Assembly: GCA_021324655.1 (NCBI GenBank)
Contig: JAJPIP010000062.1
Location: 1 to 38,986, forward strand
From: Pseudomonadota bacterium
Lineage (GTDB): Bacteria > Chloroflexota > UBA5177
Reading direction: 5' to 3'
DNA: 38,986 nucleotides
The position numbers were made by a program, and so were the translations under genes. Below, one piece after another: positions 31,227 to 38,986 of this stretch. The notes below the pieces were generated by a model. The model made no database searches. It saw only the letters and a program-made list of their open reading frames with translations, and had not been told where the DNA came from. How positions within the stretch are numbered: the stretch's first letter is position 1; the number at the start of each line of letters is the position of its first letter.

Positions 31227-32336
31227 TCATGGCAAAGGGAGATCCAAATCAGCCTTCAGCTGCGTCCAGCAACGCTTCACCTGCTCGGAGGTGTTGGGAT
31301 CGGATATGTACTCGTGCAAGGCGGTATGGAACTGAAGCCTTGCAGCAGGCGTCATGCGCAATAGTTGTCCCATTGTCCATTCGAAGATGTCCACAAAGTG
31401 GTAAACCGTGTCCTCGTACTGTGTTCTGCCCAAGTACTGGGCCGCATCACCGGTCTTGGCGGCGCTTTCCGGCACGTCGTCGGGGCGGCAGAGGACGAAA
31501 ACCTCTTGAGTCACGTACCCAGTTCTGCGTTCACTAAGTTTCAAAGTGTCGAACGACTCGGTGATTCGAGCGTCTGTGAACGGCTTCACGGTGACCTCGT
31601 ACACCGACAGCACCTCACCATCAGGCTTTTCTTCCTGAATATCTCCCGGCTTATGGCTCGTGGTACTGGTCACTGAGGCACGATCCTCGTGACCAGATAC
31701 CACTACACCGTCGCCCAATGATGCGTGGTACGTGTACATCAAGAGGCCCACAATGCGCTGAGGGGTGTTGCCCCCATCTGGCACTTCAACGATGAGATCT
31801 TTGCACAGGCGATACAGCACCTCTGGTTCGGACTCCGGCACCTCCTCACCTGTCAACCCAGCAATATGGGAAGCAAGGTCTGCCAGCCCTCTCATCAGGG
31901 CAGCGCCGAAGTGCTCGAGTTCGCTCTGCGTCATCTGATCGATGGCCTTCGTCAGCGATACTACCAGCGGCGCGACCTCCGGATCCCGGCGCCTCGCTGC
32001 CCACTGTTCATTAATGCCCTCGGCCCCCTTCGCGATATTCAACGGGCCTGACTTTCTGTGTGGAATCCCGTTCTCTCGTAGGATGGGGCGAATGTGGTTT
32101 TCGAATAGAGAGCGAGGATGACAGGCGTAGAAGTTGGTGCATGCGCTGTAGGTCGGATCGAGTAGGCGACCGACAACCATAACCAGAAGAATCTCCCGAT
32201 ACCCCCACACCGACGAGTTGAGCACCTTCTCCAGGCTGGCGTTGGTCGAGTAGTCCAGGTGGAAGCTACCCGCCCGGCCCGAACCGAGTAACCTCGCAAG
32301 CAGATCGGGAACGCGCTGGTAAGGGTTCGCCATCAC
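31227..32336 (-). CDS. Putative type II restriction endonuclease
   Basis: A 369-residue protein with no family that I can name with certainty. Its place directly after the controller gene (GTGA/ATG overlap at 32333-32336), and with the methyltransferase and Vsr, makes it the likely endonuclease. The segment ending VYEVTVKPF, with HKPGDIQ before it, may be a divergent nuclease core. The segment GIPHRKSGPLNIAKGAEGINEQWAA looks strongly conserved and may be family-specific (a SacI-type endonuclease is possible). Start is GTG 32336 or ATG 32333. Confidence 0.65.
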   Translation of the reverse strand: MMANPYQRVPDLLARLLGSGRAGSFHLDYSTNASLEKVLNSSVWGYREILLVMVVGRLLDPTYSACTNFYACHPRSLFENHIRPILRENGIPHRKSGPLNIAKGAEGINEQWAARRRDPEVAPLVVSLTKAIDQMTQSELEHFGAALMRGLADLASHIAGLTGEEVPESEPEVLYRLCKDLIVEVPDGGNTPQRIVGLLMYTYHASLGDGVVVSGHEDRASVTSTTSHKPGDIQEEKPDGEVLSVYEVTVKPFTDARITESFDTLKLSERRTGYVTQEVFVLCRPDDVPESAAKTGDAAQYLGRTQYEDTVYHFVDIFEWTMGQLLRMTPAARLQFHTALHEYISDPNTSEQVKRCWTQLKADLDLPLP

Positions 32337-32569
32337 GCCTCCCTCTCGTGGCCGAGAAGATCGGCAGGGGACACGCCCAGCGCCTTGGCGAGGCGATACA
32401 GGTTCTCCAGACCAATGTTCCGTCGACCCCTCTCGCAGCTGCTGACATATGTCCTGTCCAGTCCTGCTCGAGCGGCCAACTCCTCTTGGGAGATGTTTCG
32501 TTCCTGCCGCAGTTCCCGGAGACGAGTACCGAAAAGCAGCTTGGGATCGGAGGGAGGCTCTGCTGGCAT
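32333..32569 (-). CDS. Restriction-modification controller (C) protein, XRE-family HTH
   Basis: A 78-residue XRE-type helix-turn-helix protein: LRELRQERNISQEELAARAG and LDRTYVSSCERGRRNIGLEN. Size and sequence fit restriction-modification controller proteins, which delay endonuclease expression until methylation is complete. Its stop overlaps the endonuclease start. No clear Shine-Dalgarno lies at the ATG, and the promoter is close, so the mRNA may be leaderless, as is common for C genes. A C-box pair lies at 32593-32618. Confidence 0.88.
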   Translation of the reverse strand: MPAEPPSDPKLLFGTRLRELRQERNISQEELAARAGLDRTYVSSCERGRRNIGLENLYRLAKALGVSPADLLGHEREA

Positions 32570-32592
32570 ACCCCCGATTTACAAGGAATGAC

Positions 32593-32618
32593 GACGATTA
32601 GTCTACGGACTATGAGTC
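32593..32618 (-). promoter_or_regulatory. C-box operator of the controller-endonuclease operon
   Basis: On the minus strand GACTCATAGTC (32618-32608), CGTA, then GACTAATCGTC (32603-32593). This follows the canonical two-box layout of controller proteins (GACTnnnAGTC, a 4-bp spacer, a second box), and the sequence around it resembles the Esp1396I operator. The boxes lie 24-49 bp upstream of the C start. The C-distal box is a perfect match and the proximal one has a single change, as expected for activation at the distal and repression at the proximal site. Confidence 0.85.
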
Positions 32619-32661
32619 ACATAGGCGATGCGGAGGGGAACTCTCGCTCGCTATGGAAGTC

Positions 32662-33723
32662 CTAGCCTGAAGCGGCCAGCCCGTACTCGAGGGAGAGTTG
32701 GTATGGTTCATCCTCGAGAGGATCAGCGTCCATCGGCTCTGCCGCTAGTTGCTCCGCCAGTGCTCGCGCCACCGCCCGAGCCAAAGGGGGAGGCACGGCA
32801 TTGCCCACTTGGGAGTAACGCTTGGACTGAGGACCCAAGAATGAGAATTCATCGGGGAACCCTTGGATGCGTGCGGACTCTGCGACCGTCAGTCGTCTGA
32901 CGCCCTCAACCTCGCCGATGCGCGGTGCCCCGCCGCTCCTCAGGTGTGCATGGTACGCCACAAGGACGCCGCGCGGATCAAGAATGTGCGTTCTGTTTCC
33001 GCCAGCACTCGCCGGTATTGTTTGACACGGTTCCTCCAAATTGATCGGACGGCCTTGACCGTTCACCATCATCCCGTCCCATGGTTGGGGACGAAGCACA
33101 GGATCCTTCGCATAGACGATCTTCGCCGTGTTCGGCAGGTCGGGAGGGGGGTTCCTCAGCGCCGCACCCGCTGTAACGAACGGCATCTGGCCCCTCGGCC
33201 CGTGTGTCGGGGCGGGAAAGACAAACGGTCTGTGCCTCATCCCAACAACTATCAGTCGCTTTCGGTGCTGAGGCGCTCCATACTCGGCTGCATCCAGTAC
33301 TGATCTTCTAACGACATACCCAAGCTCTGTCAATTGTTCGATAGCGTTCAGGAGGTAAGCTCGATGCCTCCGAAGCTCGAGTCCCCAAACGTTCTCCATG
33401 AGAAAAGCCATCGGCTGGACCTCCTTCACCACACGGATGAAAGACGGTACGCAGTCGCGAGGGTCTTCCTTTGATCGTTGCTTGCCTGCTACGGAGAAGG
33501 GCTGGCAAGGCGGGCCTCCGGCCACCAAGTCCACAACCCCCCGCCACTGCACGAAGCTCAGAGAGTTGATGTCTTGCTCTATGACTTCAACAGCCGGGAA
33601 ATTATGCCTATACGTTGCACAAGCATACCTGTCGAACTCAACAGCAAGTACAGTGTCCCAGCCCGCCAGGTGCAGACCAAGGGTCAGACCTCCAGCGCCC
33701 GCGAATAAGTCGATGCTCTTCAC
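32662..33723 (-). CDS. DNA (cytosine-5-)-methyltransferase
   Basis: A 353-residue type II C5 methyltransferase that protects the element's recognition site. All main motifs are present: I DLFAGAGGLTLG (5-16), IV GGPPCQPFS (69-77, catalytic Cys73), VI ENV (110-112), VIII QHRKR (152-156) and X GNAVP (307-311). The recognition domain between VIII and IX is short, so the target is probably a simple palindrome. GTG 33723 has AGAGGA 6 nt upstream. It is transcribed towards, and lies 92 nt before, the controller gene. Confidence 0.95.
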   Translation of the reverse strand: MKSIDLFAGAGGLTLGLHLAGWDTVLAVEFDRYACATYRHNFPAVEVIEQDINSLSFVQWRGVVDLVAGGPPCQPFSVAGKQRSKEDPRDCVPSFIRVVKEVQPMAFLMENVWGLELRRHRAYLLNAIEQLTELGYVVRRSVLDAAEYGAPQHRKRLIVVGMRHRPFVFPAPTHGPRGQMPFVTAGAALRNPPPDLPNTAKIVYAKDPVLRPQPWDGMMVNGQGRPINLEEPCQTIPASAGGNRTHILDPRGVLVAYHAHLRSGGAPRIGEVEGVRRLTVAESARIQGFPDEFSFLGPQSKRYSQVGNAVPPPLARAVARALAEQLAAEPMDADPLEDEPYQLSLEYGLAASG

Positions 33724-33756
33724 TCATGTCCTCTTAAGAGAATCTGGGGCCATGGT

Positions 33757-33777
33757 GGGTATACCCAATATATTGGG
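33757..33777. promoter_or_regulatory. Overlapping palindromes covering the methyltransferase promoter
   Basis: CCCAATATATTGGG (33764-33777) is a perfect 14-bp palindrome and GGGTATACCC (33757-33766) a perfect 10-bp one; they share three bases. On the minus strand the first contains TATATT, a good -10 with a weak TGGCAA 17 nt upstream. The sites lie 34-54 bp before the methyltransferase start and could mediate autorepression. Confidence 0.6.
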
Positions 33778-34271
33778 GCTACGAGCGGATTGCCACCTAC
33801 CGTTCGCGCCATGCTAGCTATATTAGAACTAATGACCGACTGCGACTGCAAGTCCCGCAGTCGGGACTGCCACCGACCGCGACGCGGGAGCCGGCCCTGC
33901 CACCGCGTAGCACGTCCTCGACAGGAGCGACCAAATGCTCTTCCGGCCGGCTGCTGTAACGATCGAAGCCGTTTCATCTGCCCCACCGGAGCCGCCGATG
34001 ATTTGGAATCCGCCATTCAGGCTATACATGTTATCTCTGGCATCCCCGGCTGCCCCACACTCAGATGCTTGTACAAGCGCCCGGCGGCGATCCACGATCA
34101 GCTTGAGGGGTCGACTGGAATGCACTCTGTTCCAGCAGCAGTCGGTCGGGTCCGCAGCTCCGGGGAGCGGGCAGATGTGCGGAGGTTTCATGCGACGAGT
34201 CTATCTTCTCCTAGCATGCTTGGAGCCGGTAGCGGGGCGATGGTCTAGCAGGGCCGTCTGCAACTGATTTC
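33778..34271. other. Non-coding or degraded stretch before the right arm
   Basis: About 490 nt with short open frames on both strands, none with a family, ribosome binding site or convincing composition. The best is a 120-codon minus frame (33829-34191), which overlaps plus-strand frames. Between 33840 and 33880 there is a small inverted repeat (CAGTCCCG-like bases around 33848-33868). I see no gene that I can support. Confidence 0.4.
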
Positions 34272-34297
34272 TGCACCCTTTTGTGCACCCATTTCGC
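34272..34297 (+). repeat. Right arm-type repeat of the element
   Basis: A 26-bp sequence with TGCACCC at 34272 and again at 34284, followed by ATTTCGC. It matches the left arm repeat at 24 of 26 positions, same orientation, 110 nt before attR. In the excised circle the two would flank the core, like the arms of a phage attP. Confidence 0.7.
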
Positions 34298-34407
34298 TCC
34301 GTTCGTCACCGTTCGGCCGCGGTCGCCAGGAGCCCGGTATCTCGCTTTTTGGCTTGAGCACGCGAAGTACGAACCTTCGGGGATTTCGGCGAACGTCAGT
34401 CCCCAGA

Positions 34408-34456
34408 ACTCATAAGCCCTTGGTCGCAGGTTCGAATCCCGCCGCCGCCACCAGAA
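34408..34456 (+). repeat. attR (49-bp direct repeat, right copy)
   Basis: Identical to 20008-20056. Only the tRNA 3' half is present; the sequence before it has no tRNA 5' half, so it is not a functional tRNA gene but the original 3' end displaced by integration. Chromosomal sequence resumes after it. Confidence 0.95.
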
Positions 34457-34517
34457 AGCTGCTCCCGGCGTACGATGAACCCGGCACCTCCTTGGTGACT
34501 CGACCAACTTTGGTCGC

Positions 34518-35123
34518 TCACCTCACCCGGCGGTAGCGGATGTGCGTGGCGAGCGGCGAGTGAAGCACTTCAACGGGCTCGAGCCCAAGCGCGGCGTCGC
34601 CCTCGAAGATCCGCTCGCCGGCACCGAGCAGGACCGGCACGATGTCGATCGTCAGTTCATCGATCACGCCCGCGGCCAGTGCCTGGCGGACCGTCCACGC
34701 GCCGCCCGCGATGTCGACGCCGTCCTCACCCGCGGTCTCGCGCGCCTGCGCGTAGGCAGCCTCGAAGCCCTCTGTGACGAAGTGGAAGATCGTCCCGCCT
34801 TCCATCCTGATGGGGTCGTGGGGATGGTGGGTGAGCACAAACACGGGGGCGTGGTACGGCGGCTCCGGACCCCACCAGCCGCGCCAGTACTCGTCCCACG
34901 CGCCGCGGATCGGCCCGAACATATTGCGACCCATGACGTACGCGCCGCGTGGGCGCATGAGCCAGCGGGTTGCCGTCTCGTCGGCAACGTTGGCGCGCTC
35001 GTCGCCGAGATGCCAGCGGTGCAGTTCGATTCCACGCTTCCCAAGTGGGTTGTCGCGGCTTTGATCGGGGCCGGCGACGAAGCCATCCAGCGAAATCGAC
35101 ATGTGGCAGGTAGTATCCGTCAT
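34518..35123 (-). CDS. Dihydrofolate reductase/RibD C-terminal family protein
   Basis: A 201-residue protein of the RibD C-terminal (dihydrofolate reductase-like) superfamily, predicted NAD(P)H-dependent reductase. It has the family start HMSISLDGFVAGPD, GAYVMGRNMFG, VDIAGGAWTVRQALAAG and LTIDIVPVLLGAGERIFEG. ATG 35123 has AGGAGA 6 nt upstream. Stand-alone members of this group have no known substrate and should not be assumed to be folate enzymes. It lies just outside attR. A paralogue is at 38062. Confidence 0.87.
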   Translation of the reverse strand: MTDTTCHMSISLDGFVAGPDQSRDNPLGKRGIELHRWHLGDERANVADETATRWLMRPRGAYVMGRNMFGPIRGAWDEYWRGWWGPEPPYHAPVFVLTHHPHDPIRMEGGTIFHFVTEGFEAAYAQARETAGEDGVDIAGGAWTVRQALAAGVIDELTIDIVPVLLGAGERIFEGDAALGLEPVEVLHSPLATHIRYRRVR

Positions 35124-35305
35124 CAGAGTCTCCTGACGCGAGGGCGATCTACAACGGTAGCACGGTGCGCGGCTCACTCGGTTTACACGGCGACGGGATT
35201 CTTGATCAGGCGGATAAGCACCCGGACTGACGCCGGACGACATCAAGCGCTACCGGCGACGGTGAGGGTTCGACGACCAGTCTCGAATAGCTGCACCACT
35301 CCTCA

Positions 35306-36136
35306 CTAGATCGAGCACTCTCGGATCTGTCTGAGCCACTCTGTGCCCAGTTGGCGGCCGTTCGGGAGGTGGTCGTCTCGGTCCCAGCGCCACGTTGCGA
35401 TCATCGCCAGCATGAGGAGCCGGCACTCACGAAGCAGGTCTTGATTCGCGTTCGGATAGTGCACGTTGACGCCGTCGGGCGCATGCGCGATGTCGAACTC
35501 GACAGGCCCGCGACAACACGTCTCGAGGTCGACAAACAGTAATCCCTTCTTCGTCCTGAGCAGGTTCCCTACATGCGGCTCCCCGTGCAGCAGCTGCTCG
35601 TCGGCGCCGCGGGTGCTAATCGTGTGTCTCAGGCGTCTCAACGTCTCGCTGAGTAGCTCCCGATCTGCGTCAGCCAGCTCCGGCGTGTGATCACGGTTGT
35701 CAACCAACCACTGCGCCTCCTGGACTCGATCCGTGAAGTGCGGCGCAGTCACATCGATCTGTCGCATGCCGGCATGCAGCGCCTCGAGCGCCCGAGCATA
35801 CTCGGATGACGCGATGTCTCGGGGTGGCACAGGCTCGTAGTAGGTCCACAGCGTGACCGCGAAGCCGTCACGCATGTAGACGCGCGGCTCCGCCCGAGGC
35901 TCGAGCTCGGCCACCGGGCTATCGGTTTCGGCAAGCCTCCGCGCGACCTCGACCTCGAACGCAGCGCCGGCGCGATGCGCCGCAGGCGCGACCCGAGCAA
36001 GAACGTCACATGGGAGCAGGCGCACCGCGAGCCGATTCGAGTCCTGAAGGACAACCGCGTCATCGACTCTCAGATTAAGTGCTGCGCCCGTGGCCATACC
36101 CGCGGCCACCGCATGTGGAACGTCTGATGCCTTCAT
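35306..36136 (-). CDS. Aminoglycoside phosphotransferase-fold (APH) protein
   Basis: A 276-residue kinase-fold protein. The catalytic loop HGEPHVGN at 184-191 corresponds to the HGDxHxxN motif with Glu in place of the usual Asp, followed by VDLETC (Asp203) for metal binding. Members phosphorylate small metabolites such as choline, homoserine or antibiotics; the family alone does not show resistance. The start is ATG 36136. The Glu substitution is seen in some homologues, so I would not call it inactive. Confidence 0.8.
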   Translation of the reverse strand: MKASDVPHAVAAGMATGAALNLRVDDAVVLQDSNRLAVRLLPCDVLARVAPAAHRAGAAFEVEVARRLAETDSPVAELEPRAEPRVYMRDGFAVTLWTYYEPVPPRDIASSEYARALEALHAGMRQIDVTAPHFTDRVQEAQWLVDNRDHTPELADADRELLSETLRRLRHTISTRGADEQLLHGEPHVGNLLRTKKGLLFVDLETCCRGPVEFDIAHAPDGVNVHYPNANQDLLRECRLLMLAMIATWRWDRDDHLPNGRQLGTEWLRQIRECSI

Positions 36137-36285
36137 CGTCGCCTGGCCGCTCTTTCTCCCCCCTGAGTCATGGGTGGTGCTATGAACCTACCGGGTTTGC
36201 CCCAGATAAGAAAACTTTACGTAGCCCGGGCGCTCACGAGGTCTGCCCCCAGGAGTGCGGCCTTCCGGGCGACTCTGCCGGCGCG

Positions 36286-36308
36286 GCTGCCGGCGCACAG
36301 CCGGCAGC
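36286..36308. terminator. Strong hairpin between the pentapeptide and APH genes
   Basis: GCTGCCGGC and GCCGGCAGC form a 9-bp perfect stem with a GCACA loop. No T-run follows on either strand, so it may be a Rho-independent-like attenuator, a protein site or an mRNA-stabilising structure downstream of the pentapeptide gene. The rest of the 268-nt gap shows nothing else. Confidence 0.35.
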
Positions 36309-36404
36309 GGTGCACCGGAGAGAAGCGCGGCACGTATAGCGCAGGGTTCGATCGGAAAGGGAGACTACGATACGCCCCAGACCTGAGCCATCCCCTGACT
36401 GCCC

Positions 36405-37703
36405 TCAGCGTCCGAAGACGCGCTGAGAGAGCATGGCGATGAAGAGCCCCTCAAAGAGAAAGCCGGTGATCGCCTCTGCCGCCGTTATGAGGCTCTGGGG
36501 GCTGGCGGCCGTGAATGGCGTGGCGAAGACCCGGCCGTGAAAGGCGGTGATGCTCAGTACTACCGCTTCTCGCACCCCGAAGTGGGTAGCCCCTCCTTGG
36601 TTCAGGCCGTAGTACAGGGCGGCGAACAGAACGATGAGCGCCACGTAGGCGACGATCATGCGCCCCATCCGATACCCGTACCCGGTCAGCGCATCCAGCA
36701 GGAGGGAGAAGAGATACGCCGCGGCCTGACGCCTCCCTTTCAGGGCCAGCAGCTTGCGCTCCAGCACCTTGGACCGGTAGAAGAATCTCCCGGCGTCGTC
36801 CGTCATCCCCTGCGCTTGCAAGGCCAGCGCGAGCTGCTGGTTGGCGCGTGCCGCCGAGTTGAGCATCCGGATTCGCATGCTTCGGTCGAACGTCTGCCCG
36901 TATCGCTCCGGCTCGAGCGCCCGCCGGTCGTCCCCCAGCTCGCGGATCACCGACCAGTTGACGACCGAGAGGTTGACGCCCTCCCAGTGGATATCGGCGA
37001 GCATCGGGCCCACCCCCTCTTCATCGGTCGGGTAGAGGTCGGTGACGTGTGCTCCCGCCAGATACGCTTCGTGCAACATGGCGCCCTGGAAGTGAACACG
37101 ATAGAGGAAAGCGCCCTCCAGATGTGCGTTCCACAGATCGGCCCGGTCGAAATGCGCCCCGTCGCAGTTCGCCTCCCGCAGGTTGACGCCCCACAGGCTT
37201 GCCCCCTCCAGCCGGCAGCCGCGCATATCGGCACGCGCCATGTCTGCGTAGTCGAGGCAGGCGCCTTCCAGGTGCGTCTCGACAAGATGCGCGCCCTGTA
37301 GATTGATGGCCGCGGCGCGGCGCTGCCCCTGCGTCAGGTCCCAGATGCCGCGTCGCGCCGGGTCGCACGCCGTCCGTGTCAGCGGCAGGCCGGAGAGGTC
37401 GGTGTAGCTCAGGTCGGCGCCGCGCAGGTCGAGCCCGACCCGCTCTCTCTGGCTCTCATCCCCCGGGTCCACCGGCCCGCGGCCATCCTCGTGCGCCGCG
37501 AGCAGCCACTCGACGTCCGCCCGCTCCAGCCGGACACGCCCGAAGGGGAAGGTGCCGAGCACGGCGTCGGCCGGAGTGGTCAGTCGCGCCGCCAGCTCGG
37601 CCTGGCGCTCCTCCCCGATCTCCGGCTCGGTGCGCCATGGCTGGCCGCGATGCGTCCAGATTGCGTTCCAATCGGCCGTCGTTACCGCCTCCATGGTCCC
37701 CAT
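36405..37703 (-). CDS. Pentapeptide-repeat membrane protein with ion-channel-like C-terminus
   Basis: About 432 residues from ATG 37703 (or 429 from 37694, which has GGGGA just upstream). The middle carries A(D/N)LxG-type pentapeptide repeats, for example GLDLRGADLSYTDLSGL and ADMRGCRLEGASLWGVNLRE, forming a right-handed beta-helix. The C-terminus has two hydrophobic helices flanking VLSITAFHGRVF, arranged like a two-helix potassium channel pore domain (Ion_trans_2) but without TxGYG. The N-terminal frame extends to 38000 without ribosome binding site or family resemblance. Role unknown; the soluble helix may gate or anchor the channel-like part. Confidence 0.78.
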   Translation of the reverse strand: MGTMEAVTTADWNAIWTHRGQPWRTEPEIGEERQAELAARLTTPADAVLGTFPFGRVRLERADVEWLLAAHEDGRGPVDPGDESQRERVGLDLRGADLSYTDLSGLPLTRTACDPARRGIWDLTQGQRRAAAINLQGAHLVETHLEGACLDYADMARADMRGCRLEGASLWGVNLREANCDGAHFDRADLWNAHLEGAFLYRVHFQGAMLHEAYLAGAHVTDLYPTDEEGVGPMLADIHWEGVNLSVVNWSVIRELGDDRRALEPERYGQTFDRSMRIRMLNSAARANQQLALALQAQGMTDDAGRFFYRSKVLERKLLALKGRRQAAAYLFSLLLDALTGYGYRMGRMIVAYVALIVLFAALYYGLNQGGATHFGVREAVVLSITAFHGRVFATPFTAASPQSLITAAEAITGFLFEGLFIAMLSQRVFGR

Positions 37704-38061
37704 AGTGCGAGAGCTGGAGGACGCGTGTCCAGCGGGCGTCTTATCACTCCGAGTCGCGTTTCGCCTCTGTTGCCGATCAGTCGCCCAGGTTTGCCGGAAT
37801 CCACTCGGTCGCAGAGGTTCGGCCACCTCGACTTTCGGCTTGCGGACGTTAAAGGCCGCCCCTCCGGCGGTACCCGGCGTCATTGCCGCGCTCTTGCTGC
37901 GGCCCACAACCTCCGCGGTCCAGGACGGCGAACAAGGACAAACCTCGACGCCGGCCCTCGGGTATGGACCTCCTGTTGCCGTTCGTTTGGGAGTCGCCAC
38001 GAGTTCGGTGTCGACTTTCCGGCCGTCCGTTCGACGTATTTATAGGAGGAGGTAAGATAGG
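37704..38061. other. Intergenic region between divergent pentapeptide and reductase genes
   Basis: About 360 nt. The only clear signal is the AGGAGG at 38043-38048 and following GATAGG that serve the reductase start at 38062. An open minus frame continues from the pentapeptide gene to 38000, but lacks features of a coding start. No other gene or RNA is visible. Confidence 0.5.
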
Positions 38062-38634
38062 ATGGGCAAGATCGTCTCTGACATAAGCATATCCCTGGAC
38101 GGCTACTTCGTGGGTCCCAACGACGGGCCCGAGCACCCGCTCGGCGAGGGAGGTGACGTCCTGCACGAGTGGATCTTCAGAAGTCCCGACACATTCCCTG
38201 AGCTCATGGCTGATCTGCAGCAGTCAACCGGTGCGATCGTGATGGGCCGGCGGTCCTACGAGCTCGCGAACGGATGGGGCGAGGAGCCCCCGTTTCGCCT
38301 GCCCATCTTCGTGGTGACGCACCGGCCGCACCCGCGGCTGGAGAAGAAGGGCGGGACGAGCTTCACCTGGGTGACCGATGGTCTCGAGAGCGCGATGCAG
38401 CAAGCGCGGGCGGCCGCCGGCGATCGCGCGATTGCCATCCACGGGGGCAGCGTCGCCCAGCAGCTCCTGCGGGCCGGCCTGCTCGACGAGCTGCGACTTC
38501 ACATCATCCCGGTGCTGCTGGGCGCCGGCAAGCGGTTCTTCGAGGACGGCGCGCTGCCGCCCACGGCGCTGGAGTTGGTGAACGAAAGAGCAGACGACAC
38601 CGCCGTCCACCTGCACTACCGCGCCGCGCGATGA
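38062..38634 (+). CDS. Dihydrofolate reductase/RibD C-terminal family protein (second copy)
   Basis: A 190-residue relative of the reductase at 34518: SDISISLDGYFVGPND, GAIVMGRRSYELANG, IAIHGGSVAQQLLRAGLLDEL and LHIIPVLLGAGKRFFED. ATG 38062 lies downstream of AGGAGG and GATAGG. Substrate unknown. The two copies flank the APH and pentapeptide genes but are diverged enough that a recent duplication is unlikely. Confidence 0.9.
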   Translation: MGKIVSDISISLDGYFVGPNDGPEHPLGEGGDVLHEWIFRSPDTFPELMADLQQSTGAIVMGRRSYELANGWGEEPPFRLPIFVVTHRPHPRLEKKGGTSFTWVTDGLESAMQQARAAAGDRAIAIHGGSVAQQLLRAGLLDELRLHIIPVLLGAGKRFFEDGALPPTALELVNERADDTAVHLHYRAAR

Positions 38635-38734
38635 CCAGGAGCGGCGGGCGGAGCCGTGGGACGTCGCGCTCCCGCGTTCGGATCGATGTTCACGCCGCTG
38701 ATGGCGGCGACGCTCTCGGGCTCCGCGAGCCGGT

Positions 38735-38986
38735 TCAGCTGTCCCCGGCGAGGACGTCGCGCAGTTTGCGTGCGAAGGCTTCGGGCTGGCCGGCGTAGGG
38801 AGAGTCGCCGCCCACGAATCCGCCGTGGTGGCTGGGAAAGACCGTGGCCTGCTGACCAAGCTGATCGGCCGTGGCGACCGACGTCCGTCCGGTGAAGGTT
38901 CCCATAGACTCTTCGCCCACGGCGATCACGATGCGGGTCGGCGCCGCGGCCAGCGCGTCGACGTCAGGGCGATAGCTGGTGACGGC
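38735..38986 (-). CDS. Alpha/beta hydrolase, C-terminal part (truncated by window edge)
   Basis: Minus-strand frame open to the right edge, giving about 83 C-terminal residues. It contains APTRIVIAVGEES, typical of the strand carrying the acidic residue, and VFPSHHGGFVG with the catalytic His, as in small alpha/beta hydrolases. The rest of the gene lies beyond the window. The 100 nt between it and the reductase gene show nothing. Confidence 0.75.
   Translation of the reverse strand, partial: AVTSYRPDVDALAAAPTRIVIAVGEESMGTFTGRTSVATADQLGQQATVFPSHHGGFVGGDSPYAGQPEAFARKLRDVLAGDS

Noticed and set aside
33790-34248. Overlapping 110-152-codon frames on both strands before the right arm
   Set aside because: No ribosome binding site, family or consistent composition; mutually overlapping frames suggest non-coding or degraded DNA.
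34380-34456. A third tRNA gene at the right end of the element
   Set aside because: Only the 3' half from the anticodon stem is present; no acceptor 5' strand or D arm precedes it. It is attR.
35306-36136. APH-fold gene as an aminoglycoside resistance gene
   Set aside because: The fold covers many small-molecule kinases, and the catalytic loop has Glu for Asp; no resistance family is recognised.
37704-38000. 99-codon N-terminal extension of the pentapeptide protein
   Set aside because: No Shine-Dalgarno at 38000, composition unlike a domain, and an ATG near 37700 precedes recognisable sequence.

Overview
The window is high-GC bacterial chromosome. The mix of a type I-E CRISPR-Cas operon, DinB/DUF664 and maleylpyruvate-isomerase-fold proteins, a PPi-type phosphofructokinase paired with a GH130 enzyme, and an SdpI protein suggests a Chloroflexota (Thermomicrobia-like) or actinobacterial host. 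That placement is inference; no rRNA is present.

Layout: (1) 1-8970: a complete type I-E CRISPR-Cas locus on the minus strand (cas3-cas8e-cse2-cas7e-cas5e-cas6e-cas1-cas2), followed by the first two repeats of an array that runs off the left edge. Between the presumed cas promoter and cas3 lies a separate degenerate two-repeat mini-array (8774-8864) with its own 33-nt guide. This resembles a Cas-regulating crRNA-like element and is the most interesting feature of the window. (2) 9039-19829: ordinary chromosomal genes (MFS exporter, SdpI-like protein, dienelactone hydrolase, AlkZ-like glycosylase, M42 peptidase, serine hydrolase, DinB protein, PPi-PFK + GH130, maleylpyruvate isomerase/SCP2 protein) and one MITE-like inverted-repeat element. 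(3) 19872-20053: initiator and elongator tRNA-Met genes. (4) 20008-34456: a 14.4-kb integrative element inserted in the 3' half of the elongator tRNA-Met. It is bounded by a 49-bp perfect direct repeat (attL/attR), with a 26-bp repeat (24/26 identical) inside each end, probably integrase arm sites. (5) 34518-38986: chromosomal genes again (two RibD/DHFR-like reductases, an aminoglycoside-phosphotransferase-fold protein, a pentapeptide-repeat membrane protein, and a truncated alpha/beta hydrolase).

The element carries a mobility/replication operon: replication-relaxation protein, TraD/FtsK-type ATPase, a 34-codon ORF, excisionase and tyrosine integrase. Upstream of the operon are three clusters of 11-bp tandem repeats, a candidate origin or transfer/partition site, and next to them a ribbon-helix-helix protein gene. 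Cargo includes a HEPN-motif protein, an MNT antitoxin with a broken HepT toxin, and a type II restriction-modification module with C5 methyltransferase, controller protein, putative endonuclease and Vsr. The controller has a recognisable C-box operator.

The cas genes are tightly packed, mostly with 1-4-nt overlaps or 2-3-nt gaps, and look like one transcript. If the mini-array is transcribed from the same promoter, its Cas6e-processable hairpins would lie in the 5' leader of the cas mRNA.
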